Notes: a model not told the origin generated them from the sequence alone. 64,000 nt of DNA from Acidiferrobacterales bacterium (GCA_028820695.1 JAPPIB010000045.1:1-64000); one strand, 5' to 3'. Positions 24,530 through 34,242 are shown, counted from the stretch's first letter. A program made the numbers and translations.

Positions 24530-24571
24530 TTCGTCTGGCCTGACTTCGTTATTGAAGTATGTCGAAAACGG

Positions 24572-25867
24572 CTATTTCTGTGACACAGCCAAGGCCTGAT
24601 CCAAGTCCCAGAGAATATCGTCAATCGTTTCAAGTCCGACCGAGATCCGGATCATGTTCGGTTGCACGCCAGCGGCAATCTGCGCTTCCTCGTCCAACTG
24701 CCGGTGCGTCGTCGAAGCCGGATGCACGACTAATGTCTTGGCATCCCCCAAATTGGCAAGATGACTCAGGAACTGGACAGACTCAACGAACTTGACACAG
24801 GCCTCGTTCCCACCCCTGATCCCAAAACTCAGGATTCCGCTAGCACCCTTGGGCAGGTACTTCTTGGCCAACGCGTAATACCGACTGGACTCAAGACCCG
24901 GGTAATTCACCCATTCAACACTCTTGTGATCCTCAAGAAATCTGGCAACTGCCATGGCATTGCTGCAGTGGCGGTCCATTCGCACAGGCAGGGTCTCTAT
25001 GCCCTGCAAAAACAAAAACGAGTTGAACGGACTGAGTGTCGGACCGAAAGTACGCAGAATCTCACAGCGAGCCTTCATCGTGTATCCAAAATCACCGAAC
25101 GTCTCATAAAAACGAATCCCGTGATACCCTTCGGAAGGCTCCATCATCGCAGGAAACTTTCCGTTGTCCCAGGGAAACTTGCCGGACTCGACCAGAACGC
25201 CCCCGATCGATGTTCCGTGACCACATATGAACTTGGTTGCCGAATGTACTGTAATGTCCGCGCCGTGTTCAAATGGCCGGCAAAGATAAGGCGTGGCAAA
25301 CGTATTGTCAACGACAAAGGGAATGCCGTTGGCTTTGGCGATTTCAGAAACCGCCACAAAGTCCACTACGTTATTGGCTGGATTGCCGATGGACTCGGCG
25401 TAGAGGCATTTGGTCTGCGGCGTAATCGCCTTCTGGAAATTGTCCGGGTCATCCGCATCGACAAACTGGGTCTTGATGCCAAGTTTGCGAAAATTGAACG
25501 CGAACTGTGTGTGAGTTCCACCATAAAGCGTGTTGGAGGAGACAATCTCGTCGCCAGCCTCCAGGATTGTCAACAGCGCAACCATCTGCGCCGCCATGCC
25601 GGACGATACCGCCACGGCAGCACGACCGTTTTCCAATGCCGCCATGCGTTGTTCGAATACGGCATTAGTAGGGTTCATCAGCCGCGAATAGATGTTTCCG
25701 AATGTCTGTAAATTGAAAAGACTGGCAGCGTGGTCCGCTGAATCGAAGACATAGGCTGCCGTCTGATAGATCGGTGCAGCCCGCGATCCGGTGACCGGAT
25801 CAGGCAGCTGACCGGCATGCAGACACAGGGTCTCGAAACCATATTCCCGATCTTGCTTGATGTTCAC
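24572..25867 (-). CDS. metY: O-acetylhomoserine sulfhydrylase (MetY)
   Basis: A 431-residue PLP enzyme of the Cys/Met metabolism family that makes homocysteine from O-acetylhomoserine and sulfide, and can use methanethiol. It opens FETLCLHAGQLPDP, has PIYQTAAYVF, the PLP lysine in VHSATKFICGHGT, and ends with the family's EETI-like ISVGLETIDDILWDLDQAL. Length fits MetY (about 430), longer than MetB or MetZ. The start is GTG immediately after the TAA of the CoA-binding gene. Confidence 0.94.
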   Translation of the reverse strand: MNIKQDREYGFETLCLHAGQLPDPVTGSRAAPIYQTAAYVFDSADHAASLFNLQTFGNIYSRLMNPTNAVFEQRMAALENGRAAVAVSSGMAAQMVALLTILEAGDEIVSSNTLYGGTHTQFAFNFRKLGIKTQFVDADDPDNFQKAITPQTKCLYAESIGNPANNVVDFVAVSEIAKANGIPFVVDNTFATPYLCRPFEHGADITVHSATKFICGHGTSIGGVLVESGKFPWDNGKFPAMMEPSEGYHGIRFYETFGDFGYTMKARCEILRTFGPTLSPFNSFLFLQGIETLPVRMDRHCSNAMAVARFLEDHKSVEWVNYPGLESSRYYALAKKYLPKGASGILSFGIRGGNEACVKFVESVQFLSHLANLGDAKTLVVHPASTTHRQLDEEAQIAAGVQPNMIRISVGLETIDDILWDLDQALAVSQK

Positions 25868-26341
25868 TTACACAATCCAGCGCGGGCGTTCCGATGAGAT
25901 GACTTTTGTATCCACACCGATGAAATTCAAACCGCCAAACAGTCGTGCATGCTCAATCTTGATGCAACGATTGGCCACCACGTCCATCCCCGCCTCTATC
26001 GCCACTTTGACAGCCTCCTCATTATAGATACCCAGTTGCATCCACAGCACACTGGCATTCAATGCGACTGCAGAATGTGCGAACGGCAATACCGCATCGG
26101 AACGTTGAAACACATCCACTACATCGATTGACTCCGGAATATCCTCGAGTGAGGCATAGCATTTCTCACCGAGAATCTCATCGTAGTTGGGATTGACCGG
26201 AATGATGCGATAACCGTACTCCTGCATATACTTTGCGGCGAAGAAGCTCGGTCGATACCAGTTGGCCGACAGCCCGACGACCGCGATTGTCTGGTTCTGA
26301 CTGAGAATTCTTCTCAGTGACTGAATGTCGTCACACAGCAT
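25868..26341 (-). CDS. CoA-binding domain protein (YccU family)
   Basis: A 157-residue Rossmann-fold CoA-binding protein. It shows QTIAVVGLSANWYRPSFFAA near the N-terminus, GYRIIPVNPNYDEILGEKCY, VVDVFQRSDAVLPFAHSAV, LWMQLGIYNEEA and the final cysteine motif VVANRCIKIEH. The function is unknown in this family. It is directly followed by metY without a gap, an association seen in other bacteria, so a link to sulfur or homocysteine metabolism is possible. Confidence 0.9.
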   Translation of the reverse strand: MLCDDIQSLRRILSQNQTIAVVGLSANWYRPSFFAAKYMQEYGYRIIPVNPNYDEILGEKCYASLEDIPESIDVVDVFQRSDAVLPFAHSAVALNASVLWMQLGIYNEEAVKVAIEAGMDVVANRCIKIEHARLFGGLNFIGVDTKVISSERPRWIV

Positions 26342-26372
26342 GACTGATTGATCTCATTTCGTAACACTTCGC

Positions 26373-26933
26373 TCAGCTGACAGCTCCCAGCAGAAAAAAT
26401 TCTCCACTGCTCCACACGCCGAATTCCCGATTGCCGCCAAACTGACGCTCCTCACCAAGCTCAACAAGCTGGTAGTACACATTCCTCGCAATCAATCCCC
26501 GCAAGCCATCGCGAACCTCGATATACGGTGAGGGCTCTCCGTCATTCGCCACCTCCACCCAAATCGGATGGTCATGATCAGCAAGCACGACATCGTCGTT
26601 CTTGGTCCTGAAATACAACACCTGCTCCTTGCCCGAACCTTTCTCCTCGACCTGCACAATCACGAATGGAGCATCTTCCACATTGATACGAAGTTTCTCA
26701 ACAGGCGTGACCAGGTAATGCTCTCCGTCTGCATCCTTTCGCAACACGGTTGAAAAAAGATTCACCAGCCGCTTTCTTCCGATGGGGGAACCCATGTAAA
26801 ACCATGTTCCATCCCGGGCAATCCGAATGTCAATATCACCACACAGCTCCGGATTCCATTTGTGTACAGGTGGCAGGTTCCTGTCGGAAATCTGGGCAAC
26901 CAGACTCAAAGGATCAGAAGTTGAACTAGCCAT
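26373..26933 (-). CDS. DUF1285 domain protein
   Basis: A 186-residue soluble protein of the DUF1285 family. Family traits are PPVHKWNPELCGDIDIRIAR, WFYMGSPIGRKRLVNLFSTV, LRKDADGEHYLVTPVEKLRI and HPIWVEVAN, then EPSPYIEVRDGLRGLIARNV. No function is established; structures show a two-domain beta-rich fold. Its start overlaps the end of the thioesterase gene by 8 bp, which suggests co-expression with acyl-CoA genes. Confidence 0.9.
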   Translation of the reverse strand: MASSTSDPLSLVAQISDRNLPPVHKWNPELCGDIDIRIARDGTWFYMGSPIGRKRLVNLFSTVLRKDADGEHYLVTPVEKLRINVEDAPFVIVQVEEKGSGKEQVLYFRTKNDDVVLADHDHPIWVEVANDGEPSPYIEVRDGLRGLIARNVYYQLVELGEERQFGGNREFGVWSSGEFFLLGAVS

Positions 26934-27348
26934 CGGAAGTTCTCGCTACTGATCGCGGCCGCCCATTCTCGTCAATGGCGACAAACGTGAAAAGACCCTC
27001 GGTCACCTTCTCGTAGTCTTCGGATTTCCTTCGTCGTACCCAAGTCTCCACCATCACTGCAATAGACGTATTTCCAATTCTGACTGTCTCACAGTAACAC
27101 GAAACAACATCGCCGACGTAAACCGGAAGGTGGAAAGTCATTGCATCGACCGCAACGGTCGCGACACGTCCTCCCGCCACCTCGTACGCATGAATCCCCC
27201 CTGCAATATCCATCTGCGACATGATCCAGCCACCGAATATGTCGCCACTTGGATTGGCATTGGCGGGCATCGCCACCGTCCGGAGCGATGCGGGTTTTGA
27301 ATTGAGTGGTATCGCGTTCAATGATGCTGTCAGATTTGATCTCAACAA
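26926..27348 (-). CDS. Acyl-CoA thioesterase (YciA-type hotdog)
   Basis: About 140 residues forming a single hotdog domain that hydrolyses acyl-CoA. Typical motifs are LRTVAMPANANPSGDIFGGW, IMSQMDIAGGIHAYEVAGGR, VDAMTFHLPVYVGDVVSCYC and the final FTFVAIDENGRPR. No ATG lies at the expected place; I use the TTG at 27348, which gives the family N-terminal length, but a TTG at 27345 or ATGs at 27402/27399 overlapping the ligase gene are possible. It lies between the PaaK-like ligase and DUF1285, so it may release acids from CoA when intermediates accumulate. Confidence 0.85.
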   Translation of the reverse strand: MLRSNLTASLNAIPLNSKPASLRTVAMPANANPSGDIFGGWIMSQMDIAGGIHAYEVAGGRVATVAVDAMTFHLPVYVGDVVSCYCETVRIGNTSIAVMVETWVRRRKSEDYEKVTEGLFTFVAIDENGRPRSVARTSDG

Positions 27349-27361
27349 CCCCTTGATACCG

Positions 27362-28600
27362 TCAGTCGTAGGTACGCACGTCCTCGATGACGATGCCATC
27401 ATTGGCCAAAGCACCAAGCTCCTCAAGCACGACCTGTGCCCGAAGCTTGCAGACTTCCCGTGTACATGAGGCAATCTGATCGATCAGTCCGTCCGGCCTG
27501 TCGGCGACCTCGCAATGCAACACCATGCTATCCTGATGGTCCTTGCTTGACACAACCAGTCGAGCCTTGTCCACTTCGGAAATGCGACCGACAATCTGGG
27601 CGATCTGGGATGGATGTACAAACATACCCCGCACTTTCGTGGTCTGGTCGGCCCGTCCCATCCAGCCCTTGATACGGGCATTGGTTCTTCCGCAAGGGCT
27701 CTGTCCGGACATGATCGCCGACATATCACCGGTTGCGAACCGTACCAGCGGATAATCAGGATTGAGTACTGTGACAACCACCTCGCCGACTTCCCCTTCG
27801 GGCACGGGATCACCGGTACCAGGCCGAACAATCTCAACAATCGCGCCCTCATCCACGATCAACCCCTCCATTGCGTCAGACTCGTAGGCGATCAGGCCGA
27901 CATCTGCCGTCGCATAGGCCTGCTTTACCGCCACTCCGTAGCCGTCAAGTTCCGATCGAAGAGACGGCGGCAGCGCCTCACCGGAAACCAGTCCGATCTC
28001 TAACGACGATACATCCGCACCAGTAGATTCGGCTGCTTGGAGAATGATTTTCAGAAAAGACGGCGTGCCAGTATATCCTTGCGGCCTCAATCTCTCGATC
28101 GTCTGTACCTGCAATTCGGTCTGCCCCACGCCAGCAGGAAAGACCGCCCCGCCGAGTGTGCCGATTCCACTCTCAAGCATCGCTCCCGCAGGGGAGAAGT
28201 GATAGGAAAACGTATTGTGTACAAGCATTCCCTTCCGGAATCCGGCATTGAAAAGTGCCCGCGACATCCGCCACGGATCTTCACGGGTAGTCTGCGGTTC
28301 GAAAATCGGTCCGGGAGATGCAAATATCCTGACCAACGTACTCGGATCGAAAGCCGCCATGCCGCCAAATGGCGGCGAACTTTTCTGCAATTCAGTCAGT
28401 TCCGACTTTCGGACAACATTCAGTTGTGCAAGTGCGGTGCGCGAATCAATTGAGTCAACGTCGACATCTTTCAGTTGCTGGCGCAGAAATGATGATCTTG
28501 CGGCCGCTTGTTCCAGGTGTTTTGGGAGCGCCGCGAAAAGTTCTCGATCGCGAACTTCAGGATTACGGGTTTCCAGGGAGTCGTAGAATTCGCAGACCAC
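27362..28600 (-). CDS. PaaK-like (phenylacetate-CoA ligase family) adenylate-forming protein
   Basis: A 412-residue protein with the PaaK fold order: an N-terminal helical lead, a central domain with GYTGTPSFLKIILQA and GLVSGEALPPSLRSELDGYG, then KQAYATADVGLIAYESDAM, the hinge aspartate in FATGDMSAI, and the C-terminal MGRADQTTKVRGMFVHPSQI. The usual Ser/Thr/Gly-rich ATP loop is replaced by FASPGPIFEP, a feature I recall from PaaK-like proteins encoded beside Liv-type importers. It may activate an aromatic or branched acid, but catalytic competence is not certain. It is located downstream of livF in the uptake cluster. Confidence 0.87.
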   Translation of the reverse strand: MVCEFYDSLETRNPEVRDRELFAALPKHLEQAAARSSFLRQQLKDVDVDSIDSRTALAQLNVVRKSELTELQKSSPPFGGMAAFDPSTLVRIFASPGPIFEPQTTREDPWRMSRALFNAGFRKGMLVHNTFSYHFSPAGAMLESGIGTLGGAVFPAGVGQTELQVQTIERLRPQGYTGTPSFLKIILQAAESTGADVSSLEIGLVSGEALPPSLRSELDGYGVAVKQAYATADVGLIAYESDAMEGLIVDEGAIVEIVRPGTGDPVPEGEVGEVVVTVLNPDYPLVRFATGDMSAIMSGQSPCGRTNARIKGWMGRADQTTKVRGMFVHPSQIAQIVGRISEVDKARLVVSSKDHQDSMVLHCEVADRPDGLIDQIASCTREVCKLRAQVVLEELGALANDGIVIEDVRTYD

Positions 28601-28695
28601 TGATTACTCCCCACAAATTAGATCGAACGCGGGTGTCCTTTGCACAACACTGATAGACATGGGCGGGGGCAGGACGACAAGATTGCAGGTCTGTC

Positions 28696-29532
28696 CTATG
28701 TCAGCCAGCGTTTGCGTCGTCGATAGTGCTTGACGTTGCGAAAACTTCTTCGGTTCTCGCCACTCACGCCGAGATAGAATTCCTTTACGTCTTCATTTCG
28801 CAACAACTCTGAAGCTTCCCCATCCATCACGACACGGCCATTTTCCAGAATGTATCCATATTGGGAGTAGCGAAGTGCCATGTTGGTGTTCTGCTCAGCC
28901 AGCAGAATCGTGACTTGCTCATTTTCGTTGAGCCGCTTGATGATCTCGAATATCTCTTCGACCAATGTAGGCGCCAGCCCCATTGACGGCTCATCAAGCA
29001 GAATAACCGATGGTTTCGCCATCAGTGCCCGTCCGACTGCGGTCATCTGCTGCTCTCCACCGGAGATATAACCGGCTACTCCGGTGCGTCTTTCTTTCAG
29101 TCTCGGAAAATAACTGTAGACCAATTCAAGATCCGCTTGAATAGCGCCGCGCCCATCGCGACGGGTGTAGGCGCCTGTCAGCAGATTCTCCTCAACTGTA
29201 AGATGTTCGAAACAATGTCGGCCTTCCATGACCTGGGTTACACCGCGCACAACCAGGTCTGAGGGTGTGAGTGCGTCGACGCGCTCACCGCGGTAAATGA
29301 TCGATCCCTTGGTGACTTCACCGCGCTCGGCCCGCAATAAATTCGATATGGCTTTGAGTGTGGTGGTCTTTCCGGCGCCATTGGCACCGAGAAGGGCAAT
29401 GATGCCCTTCTCGGGTACCTCAAGCGATACACCTTTCAGAACGAGAATAACCCGGTCGTAAATAACCTCAATGTTATTGACACTGATAATCGCCTCGCCA
29501 TTCACGGCCGGCGTCTGGGACATCTCGTTCAT
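28696..29532 (-). CDS. livF: Branched-chain-type ABC transporter ATPase LivF
   Basis: A 278-residue ABC ATPase. Walker A is LLGANGAGKTTT, the signature is YISGGEQQMTAVGRALM, and Walker B is PSVILLDEPSMGLAPTLVEE. The overall pattern (short, MEGRHCFEHLTVEENLLTGA) is that of LivF. With LivG it powers import through LivHM. A basic tail of about 20 residues (NRRSFRNVKHYRRRKRWLT) is longer than usual. Solute could be a branched or aromatic acid, by context. Confidence 0.93.
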   Translation of the reverse strand: MNEMSQTPAVNGEAIISVNNIEVIYDRVILVLKGVSLEVPEKGIIALLGANGAGKTTTLKAISNLLRAERGEVTKGSIIYRGERVDALTPSDLVVRGVTQVMEGRHCFEHLTVEENLLTGAYTRRDGRGAIQADLELVYSYFPRLKERRTGVAGYISGGEQQMTAVGRALMAKPSVILLDEPSMGLAPTLVEEIFEIIKRLNENEQVTILLAEQNTNMALRYSQYGYILENGRVVMDGEASELLRNEDVKEFYLGVSGENRRSFRNVKHYRRRKRWLT

Positions 29533-29563
29533 ATCAGGATCATATAGCGATCAAACGCGGGGA

Positions 29564-30910
29564 TTAACCGCAGTCCGAGCCCATGCTCATGCCGCTACGC
29601 GGCGTAATGCCTTTTTCCGTCGCATAAGCCATTGAGCTATCCATGATCATTGGGTCAACAAGGGACTTGTCGGTTGTGATCCAGTCTGTGACCTCAACCC
29701 AAGATGAGCCATCCCAGCGGCTGAACTTCACCGGACCGCCGCCTTCGTGGTCGGCGCATGTGATTGTCAACGGAGCCATCAGTCCATCTGCACCAAGTTC
29801 CTTGATACGTTCGGCGGAGATGTTGAGGTTCTCAAGTCCCCATCGCATCTCTTCACCTGACAAAACCTTGTTGCCGAACTTGCCCTGCGCGGTTCGAATC
29901 GCCTCTACAGTCACGATACCGGCCACCAGACCACGGTTGTAGTAGATGGTTCCGACGCGTTGCGGAGAGATATTTCCCTGCGCCGCACCATGAACAACAT
30001 CCAGAATGCCCTCGATCAGCGGAAAGTCCTTGCCAGAAGGATGGAACCCGGCCGCAACGTATCCGACCGCAGCATCGCCGGCGGGAATCACATCTTCTTC
30101 CGCTCCGCTCCACCAGACACCAACAATTCGATCAGCCGAGTATCCGACTCTTGCAGCTTCCTTCAGCGCGGTTGGGTTCATGACGCCCCAGCCTCTGAGA
30201 ATCACCCAGTCAGGCTTGTAGCGACGGGCAATGTCAAGCCATGCGGCTTTCTGATCAAGTCCCGGATGCGCCACCGGATAATGCTTCACCTCAAAACCGT
30301 ATTTTTCAGCCTGCACTTCCAGAATCGGCACGGTTTCCTTGCCGTAACTGCTCTCGTGGTGAAGATTAGCGATCTTCTTGCCCTTCAGGGCATCCATTCC
30401 GCCTTCCTGCATTCCGATGTACTTGATCTTTGCTGTGTTTTGGCTCCAGTAATTGGTAATCAGCGGGAACACCCACGGAAATACCTTGCCATTAGTTGCG
30501 TCTGTTCGACCATAACCCATTGAGATCAGTGGGATCTTGTCGGCAGTTGCCCGCTCAATCAGTCTATAGGTAATTCCGGTACTGAGTGGATGCACAACTG
30601 TCGCACCGTGCTCACCCTTGTTTTTCAGACGCTCGTAGCACTCAACGCCGCGATCGGAGTTGTATGCAGTCTCGCATTCTTCCCAGACCAGCTTGACGCC
30701 ATTGACTCCGCCGTCGGACAGATTCAAATAAGCCATATAGTCCTCGAATCCGCCGAAGAAGCCGGATCCGCCAGCAGCATAAGGGCCGGTCCGATAGACC
30801 AGTGCCGGAACAAACTGCTCCATGTCCTGGGCTTGTGAAACCGAGAACGGAAGCACAGCCACAATTGCGGCTACCCAAGACAGCACGATGGTTTTTAACT
30901 TTATTTTCAT
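29564..30910 (-). CDS. Branched-chain-type ABC transporter substrate-binding protein
   Basis: A 448-residue periplasmic binding protein of the LivK/Peripla_BP_6 type. It begins with a signal peptide (KIKLKTIVLSWVAAIVAVLP then FSVSQAQD) and has two-lobe features such as VYRTGPYAAGGSGFFGGFED, KLVWEECETAYNSDRGVECY and HHESSYGKETVPILE. I start at the ATG at 30910 because a GGGAGG ribosome site precedes it; an ATG 30 bases earlier would spoil the signal peptide. It is larger than amino-acid LivK (about 370), as in subgroups thought to bind aromatic or dicarboxylic acids. It follows livM. Confidence 0.9.
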   Translation of the reverse strand: MKIKLKTIVLSWVAAIVAVLPFSVSQAQDMEQFVPALVYRTGPYAAGGSGFFGGFEDYMAYLNLSDGGVNGVKLVWEECETAYNSDRGVECYERLKNKGEHGATVVHPLSTGITYRLIERATADKIPLISMGYGRTDATNGKVFPWVFPLITNYWSQNTAKIKYIGMQEGGMDALKGKKIANLHHESSYGKETVPILEVQAEKYGFEVKHYPVAHPGLDQKAAWLDIARRYKPDWVILRGWGVMNPTALKEAARVGYSADRIVGVWWSGAEEDVIPAGDAAVGYVAAGFHPSGKDFPLIEGILDVVHGAAQGNISPQRVGTIYYNRGLVAGIVTVEAIRTAQGKFGNKVLSGEEMRWGLENLNISAERIKELGADGLMAPLTITCADHEGGGPVKFSRWDGSSWVEVTDWITTDKSLVDPMIMDSSMAYATEKGITPRSGMSMGSDCG

Positions 30911-30922
30911 AATATTTACCTC

Positions 30923-30934
30923 CCACATATGTGG
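30923..30934. promoter_or_regulatory. Palindrome beside the binding-protein ribosome site
   Basis: CCACATATGTGG is a perfect 12-bp palindrome that partly overlaps the GGGAGG ribosome site of the binding-protein gene. A hairpin or bound repressor here could set the high or conditional expression of this component relative to the membrane subunits. The 113-bp gap to livM has no other clear signal. Confidence 0.3.
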
Positions 30935-31023
30935 AAACAATTGAGATTGAAAATAGATTTATATATTAGCATCCGGTTGTCCTGAATGTAATTCAAATTG
31001 AAAATTCATACATTGGACAGGGT

Positions 31024-32151
31024 TCAATAGGGAAACGGCCACTGGCGAAGTTTCTCCTTGACGATCTGCCACATCCGCGCGAACCCAAGCGGCTCAACAG
31101 CCAGGAAGAACACAATCGTGCCGCCATAGACAATCAGCTCCAGATTGGCCAGAGCTGCCCCGGACAGCGTCCCTTCGCCGAGATTGGATGCCACAATATT
31201 CAGAAACGGTGGCAACAGGACGATAAACGCGGCACCGAGAAACGAACCCATGATCGAACCCAGCCCGCCAATGATAATCATGAACAGAATTGTAAATGAA
31301 CGGATCAGGTCAAACGCTTCGGTGTCTGCATTGCCGACATACGTAAAGACATACAGGGCACCGGCAACACCACAGTAAAACGAACTGATCGCAAAAGCCA
31401 GGAGTTTTGTCCTCAATGGACGGATGCCGATGATCTCAGCAGCGATGTCGAAGTCGCGAATCGCCATCCACGCCCGGCCGGTCATGCCGCGAACCAGATT
31501 CTTGGCCAACAGCGCAAGTACAACAACCACAGCCAATGTCAGCACATATTTTGTCTCAGGCGTGGCGTTCGGCCCGGACACGACAACATCAATCGGCGCC
31601 AGGAATTCCAACGCCCTGCCCTCACTTGTCAGCGCACCGAAAAAAGTCTGGGTTGGCGCTGATGCAACACCTGCCGGGTCAAAATTGGTGAACCAGCCAA
31701 CATGGTCGAATATCCAAAGCAGAAAAAACTGTGAGGCCAGTGTCGCCACCGCCAGGTAAAATCCCTTGATCCGAAGCGACGGAATGCCAAACAGCACCCC
31801 AACCGCCGCCGCCATCATACCGGCCAGAATAAAATCAATGACAATTGGTATTTCAGGCAGTCGCAGGACAAGGTTGTAGCAGCCGAAAGCGCCAACCGCC
31901 ATGAAGCCACCGGTACCCAGCGATACCTGCCCGGCATAGCCAGTCAGAAGATTCAGGCCCAGTGCGGCGAGTCCAAACACCAAAAGTTGTGTCAATATCG
32001 GTCCCATCAGGTACTGACTTCCTGACAGCGGTGGCCAGATGAACGCAATGAGCAGTATGACCATGACACCAATTCGGTCATTGGTAATCGGAAATATTGC
32101 CTGGTCGGCAGGATAACTGGATTTGTACTGTCCGACTTCCCTATAAATCAT
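31024..32151 (-). CDS. livM: Branched-chain-type ABC transporter permease LivM
   Basis: A 375-residue inner-membrane permease with about ten hydrophobic segments. LivM marks are LNLLTGYAGQVSLGTGGFMA, GFYLAVATLASQFFLLWIFD, and the ATPase-coupling EAA-like loop RAWMAIRDFDIAAEIIGIRP, then GAFLGAAFIVLLPPFL-like sequence near the end. It follows livH by 18 bp and forms the pore with it. Confidence 0.94.
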   Translation of the reverse strand: MIYREVGQYKSSYPADQAIFPITNDRIGVMVILLIAFIWPPLSGSQYLMGPILTQLLVFGLAALGLNLLTGYAGQVSLGTGGFMAVGAFGCYNLVLRLPEIPIVIDFILAGMMAAAVGVLFGIPSLRIKGFYLAVATLASQFFLLWIFDHVGWFTNFDPAGVASAPTQTFFGALTSEGRALEFLAPIDVVVSGPNATPETKYVLTLAVVVVLALLAKNLVRGMTGRAWMAIRDFDIAAEIIGIRPLRTKLLAFAISSFYCGVAGALYVFTYVGNADTEAFDLIRSFTILFMIIIGGLGSIMGSFLGAAFIVLLPPFLNIVASNLGEGTLSGAALANLELIVYGGTIVFFLAVEPLGFARMWQIVKEKLRQWPFPY

Positions 32152-32169
32152 TTGTTGCGCCTCCGAATC

Positions 32170-33393
32170 CTAGACTCGTTCAATGATCTTTTCGCCGAAC
32201 AGTCCCTGCGGACGGAACATCAAAAATATCATGCCCAGCATGTAGGGAGTCCAGTTCTCCGTTCCTCCGCCAAAGTACGGAAGACCAACAAACACCTCAA
32301 ACAACTTTTCTGTAGCGCCGACTATCAATCCACCGACAATGGCACCGGGTATGGACGTGAATCCTCCGATGATAATGACTGGCAGAGCCTTGAATGCCAG
32401 CAGCGAAATGCTGAACTGCACACCGAGTTTCGACCCCCACATGAGTCCGGCGACCAGCGCTACGATGCCGGCCGCGGCCCAGACTACCGCCCAGATGTTT
32501 TTCAATGGGATCCCAACGCTTAAGGCTGCCTGATGATCATCTGCCACTGCGCGAAGAGCTCGGCCAACCCGCGTTTTCTGGAAAAATATCGCAAGTGCTG
32601 TGACTAGAATCGCTGCGATCAGTCCCGCATAAAGATCAAACTGGCTCAGGTAGACTCCACCCACATCGAACGGAATGTCCGGAATCCCGATGTCCAGTGC
32701 GTGAACATCCGCATCCCAGACTCCTTGCGCGACCCCTTCGATGACATAGTTCAAACCAATCGTGGCCATGAACAGTATGATCGGTTCCTGATTGACCATG
32801 GGGCGCAATACGATTCTTTCGATTGCCATCGCAAGACCGATCACCACAACCAACGTGACTGCAAATGCCCGATAGGTGACGGCACCATCGGTGATCAGTG
32901 CAACCACCGCCAGACCCAGCAGAACGCCGATTGCCCACTTGGGGGATTGAACTGCAGTGGTCAGCATCAGGAACAGGAGCATGGTGACGAATACCGCTCG
33001 CCACATGTTCTGCCCGCCATCTACGAACAATGCCAATACCAGCAGCAATACCGCCGCAACGAAAAGCGGAACCCGTTTCAGGTATTTGTCAGCAAACTGC
33101 TTGATGTTGCTATGCTCCTTCTGTTGCGCGGTGTACAGGAAGTACATGACTGCCGAGGCGCCTGCCAGGACGATCGCGAGCCAACCGGTCCACATCCAGA
33201 AGTCACCCGCAACCTCAGTCAGCAGAACAAAGGTCAATGCACCGAACAGTACCAGGGCGCCTTGGGCAAAATTGAATATCGATGATGCCTTGAAAATCAA
33301 GACAAGGCCGAGCGCGACCAGCGAATACATGATTCCGGAAAGCAGTCCGCCTACCAAAACTTCAACAAAAAATAAAAAATCAACTAATTCCAT
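32170..33393 (-). CDS. livH: Branched-chain-type ABC transporter permease LivH
   Basis: A 407-residue permease. LivH motifs are LLSGIMYSLVALGLVLIFKA and FNFAQGALVLFGAL near the N-terminus, and RAVADDHQAALSVGIPLKNI, ALPVIIIGGFTSIPGAIVGG near the C-terminus. It carries about 100 extra residues after the first domain (from YTAQQKEHSNIKQFADKYLK) that add several membrane spans compared with the roughly 300-residue amino-acid LivH. It starts 12 bp after livG. Confidence 0.93.
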   Translation of the reverse strand: MELVDFLFFVEVLVGGLLSGIMYSLVALGLVLIFKASSIFNFAQGALVLFGALTFVLLTEVAGDFWMWTGWLAIVLAGASAVMYFLYTAQQKEHSNIKQFADKYLKRVPLFVAAVLLLVLALFVDGGQNMWRAVFVTMLLFLMLTTAVQSPKWAIGVLLGLAVVALITDGAVTYRAFAVTLVVVIGLAMAIERIVLRPMVNQEPIILFMATIGLNYVIEGVAQGVWDADVHALDIGIPDIPFDVGGVYLSQFDLYAGLIAAILVTALAIFFQKTRVGRALRAVADDHQAALSVGIPLKNIWAVVWAAAGIVALVAGLMWGSKLGVQFSISLLAFKALPVIIIGGFTSIPGAIVGGLIVGATEKLFEVFVGLPYFGGGTENWTPYMLGMIFLMFRPQGLFGEKIIERV

Positions 33394-33405
33394 ACCGACT
33401 CACAC

Positions 33406-34242
33406 TCATTGTTCACCCAGATACGCGCGGATGACGTCCTTGTTGTTTCTGACCTCATCCGGTTCCCCATAGGCAATTCTCTCCCCATGATCAAGGACCA
33501 CTACGTGATCCGATATATCCATCACCACGCCCATATCGTGCTCGATCAGCACAACGGTGGTTCCAAACTCATCGTTCACATCCAGAACGAATCTCGCCAT
33601 GTCCTCTTTCTCCTCAAGATTCATTCCAGCCATCGGTTCATCCAGAAGAAGAATCTTGGGATCCATCGCCAGCGCACGTCCCAGTTCAACTCTTTTTTGC
33701 AATCCGTATGGCAACTTTCCGACCGGTGTCTTCCGGATGCTCTGAATCTCGAGAAAATCAATAATCCTTTCCACATATTCGCGCTGTTCGACTTCCTGAG
33801 CCACCGCCGGAAAGTACAACGCTTCCTTCAGAAAATTGCTCTTTACCTTGACGATTCTTCCGGTCATGATATTGTCGAGTGTGGACATGCCCTTGAACAG
33901 GGCGATATTCTGAAACGTTCTTGCGAAACCCATGCGGGCAACCTGTTCGGGACTTGCCTGTGTCCGATCATTGCCCTGATATGAAATCGTACCTGCGTTG
34001 GCCTTGTAAAACCCGCTGATTACGTTCAGCATCGAAGTCTTGCCAGCTCCATTCGGACCGATGATCGAGAATATCTCACTTTCGAATATGGAGAATGACA
34101 CATCCTGCAACGCCTTCACGCCGCCGAAACTGACAAAAATTCCGTCAACCTCAAGAATCAGCTTGGTAAATTCCCGGACTCGCTCGGTCTCGTAGGACTG
34201 GATGTCTGGGGTTGTCGCTGTATCCATAACTGAATCCGTCAA
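33406..34242 (-). CDS. livG: Branched-chain-type ABC transporter ATPase LivG
   Basis: A 278-residue ABC ATPase: Walker A IIGPNGAGKTSMLN, LivG-type loop GMSTLDNIMTGR, signature LPYGLQKRVELGRALAM and Walker B KILLLDEPMAGMNLEEKEDM, followed by the switch histidine in VLIEHDMGV. The start TTG overlaps the stop of the upstream ligase gene (TTGA); an ATG at 34227 is a fair alternative, as the first 30 residues are not conserved. It links the FadD-like ligase and the importer genes in one transcript. Confidence 0.93.
   Translation of the reverse strand: MTDSVMDTATTPDIQSYETERVREFTKLILEVDGIFVSFGGVKALQDVSFSIFESEIFSIIGPNGAGKTSMLNVISGFYKANAGTISYQGNDRTQASPEQVARMGFARTFQNIALFKGMSTLDNIMTGRIVKVKSNFLKEALYFPAVAQEVEQREYVERIIDFLEIQSIRKTPVGKLPYGLQKRVELGRALAMDPKILLLDEPMAGMNLEEKEDMARFVLDVNDEFGTTVVLIEHDMGVVMDISDHVVVLDHGERIAYGEPDEVRNNKDVIRAYLGEQ

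Noticed and set aside
24761-25711. Long plus-strand open frame of 316 codons
   Set aside because: It is antisense to the well-supported metY gene and has no family resemblance or ribosome site.
24530-26400. SAM riboswitch in front of metY
   Set aside because: metY starts directly at the stop of the preceding gene, leaving no leader, and no SAM-box fold is visible upstream of the CoA-binding gene.
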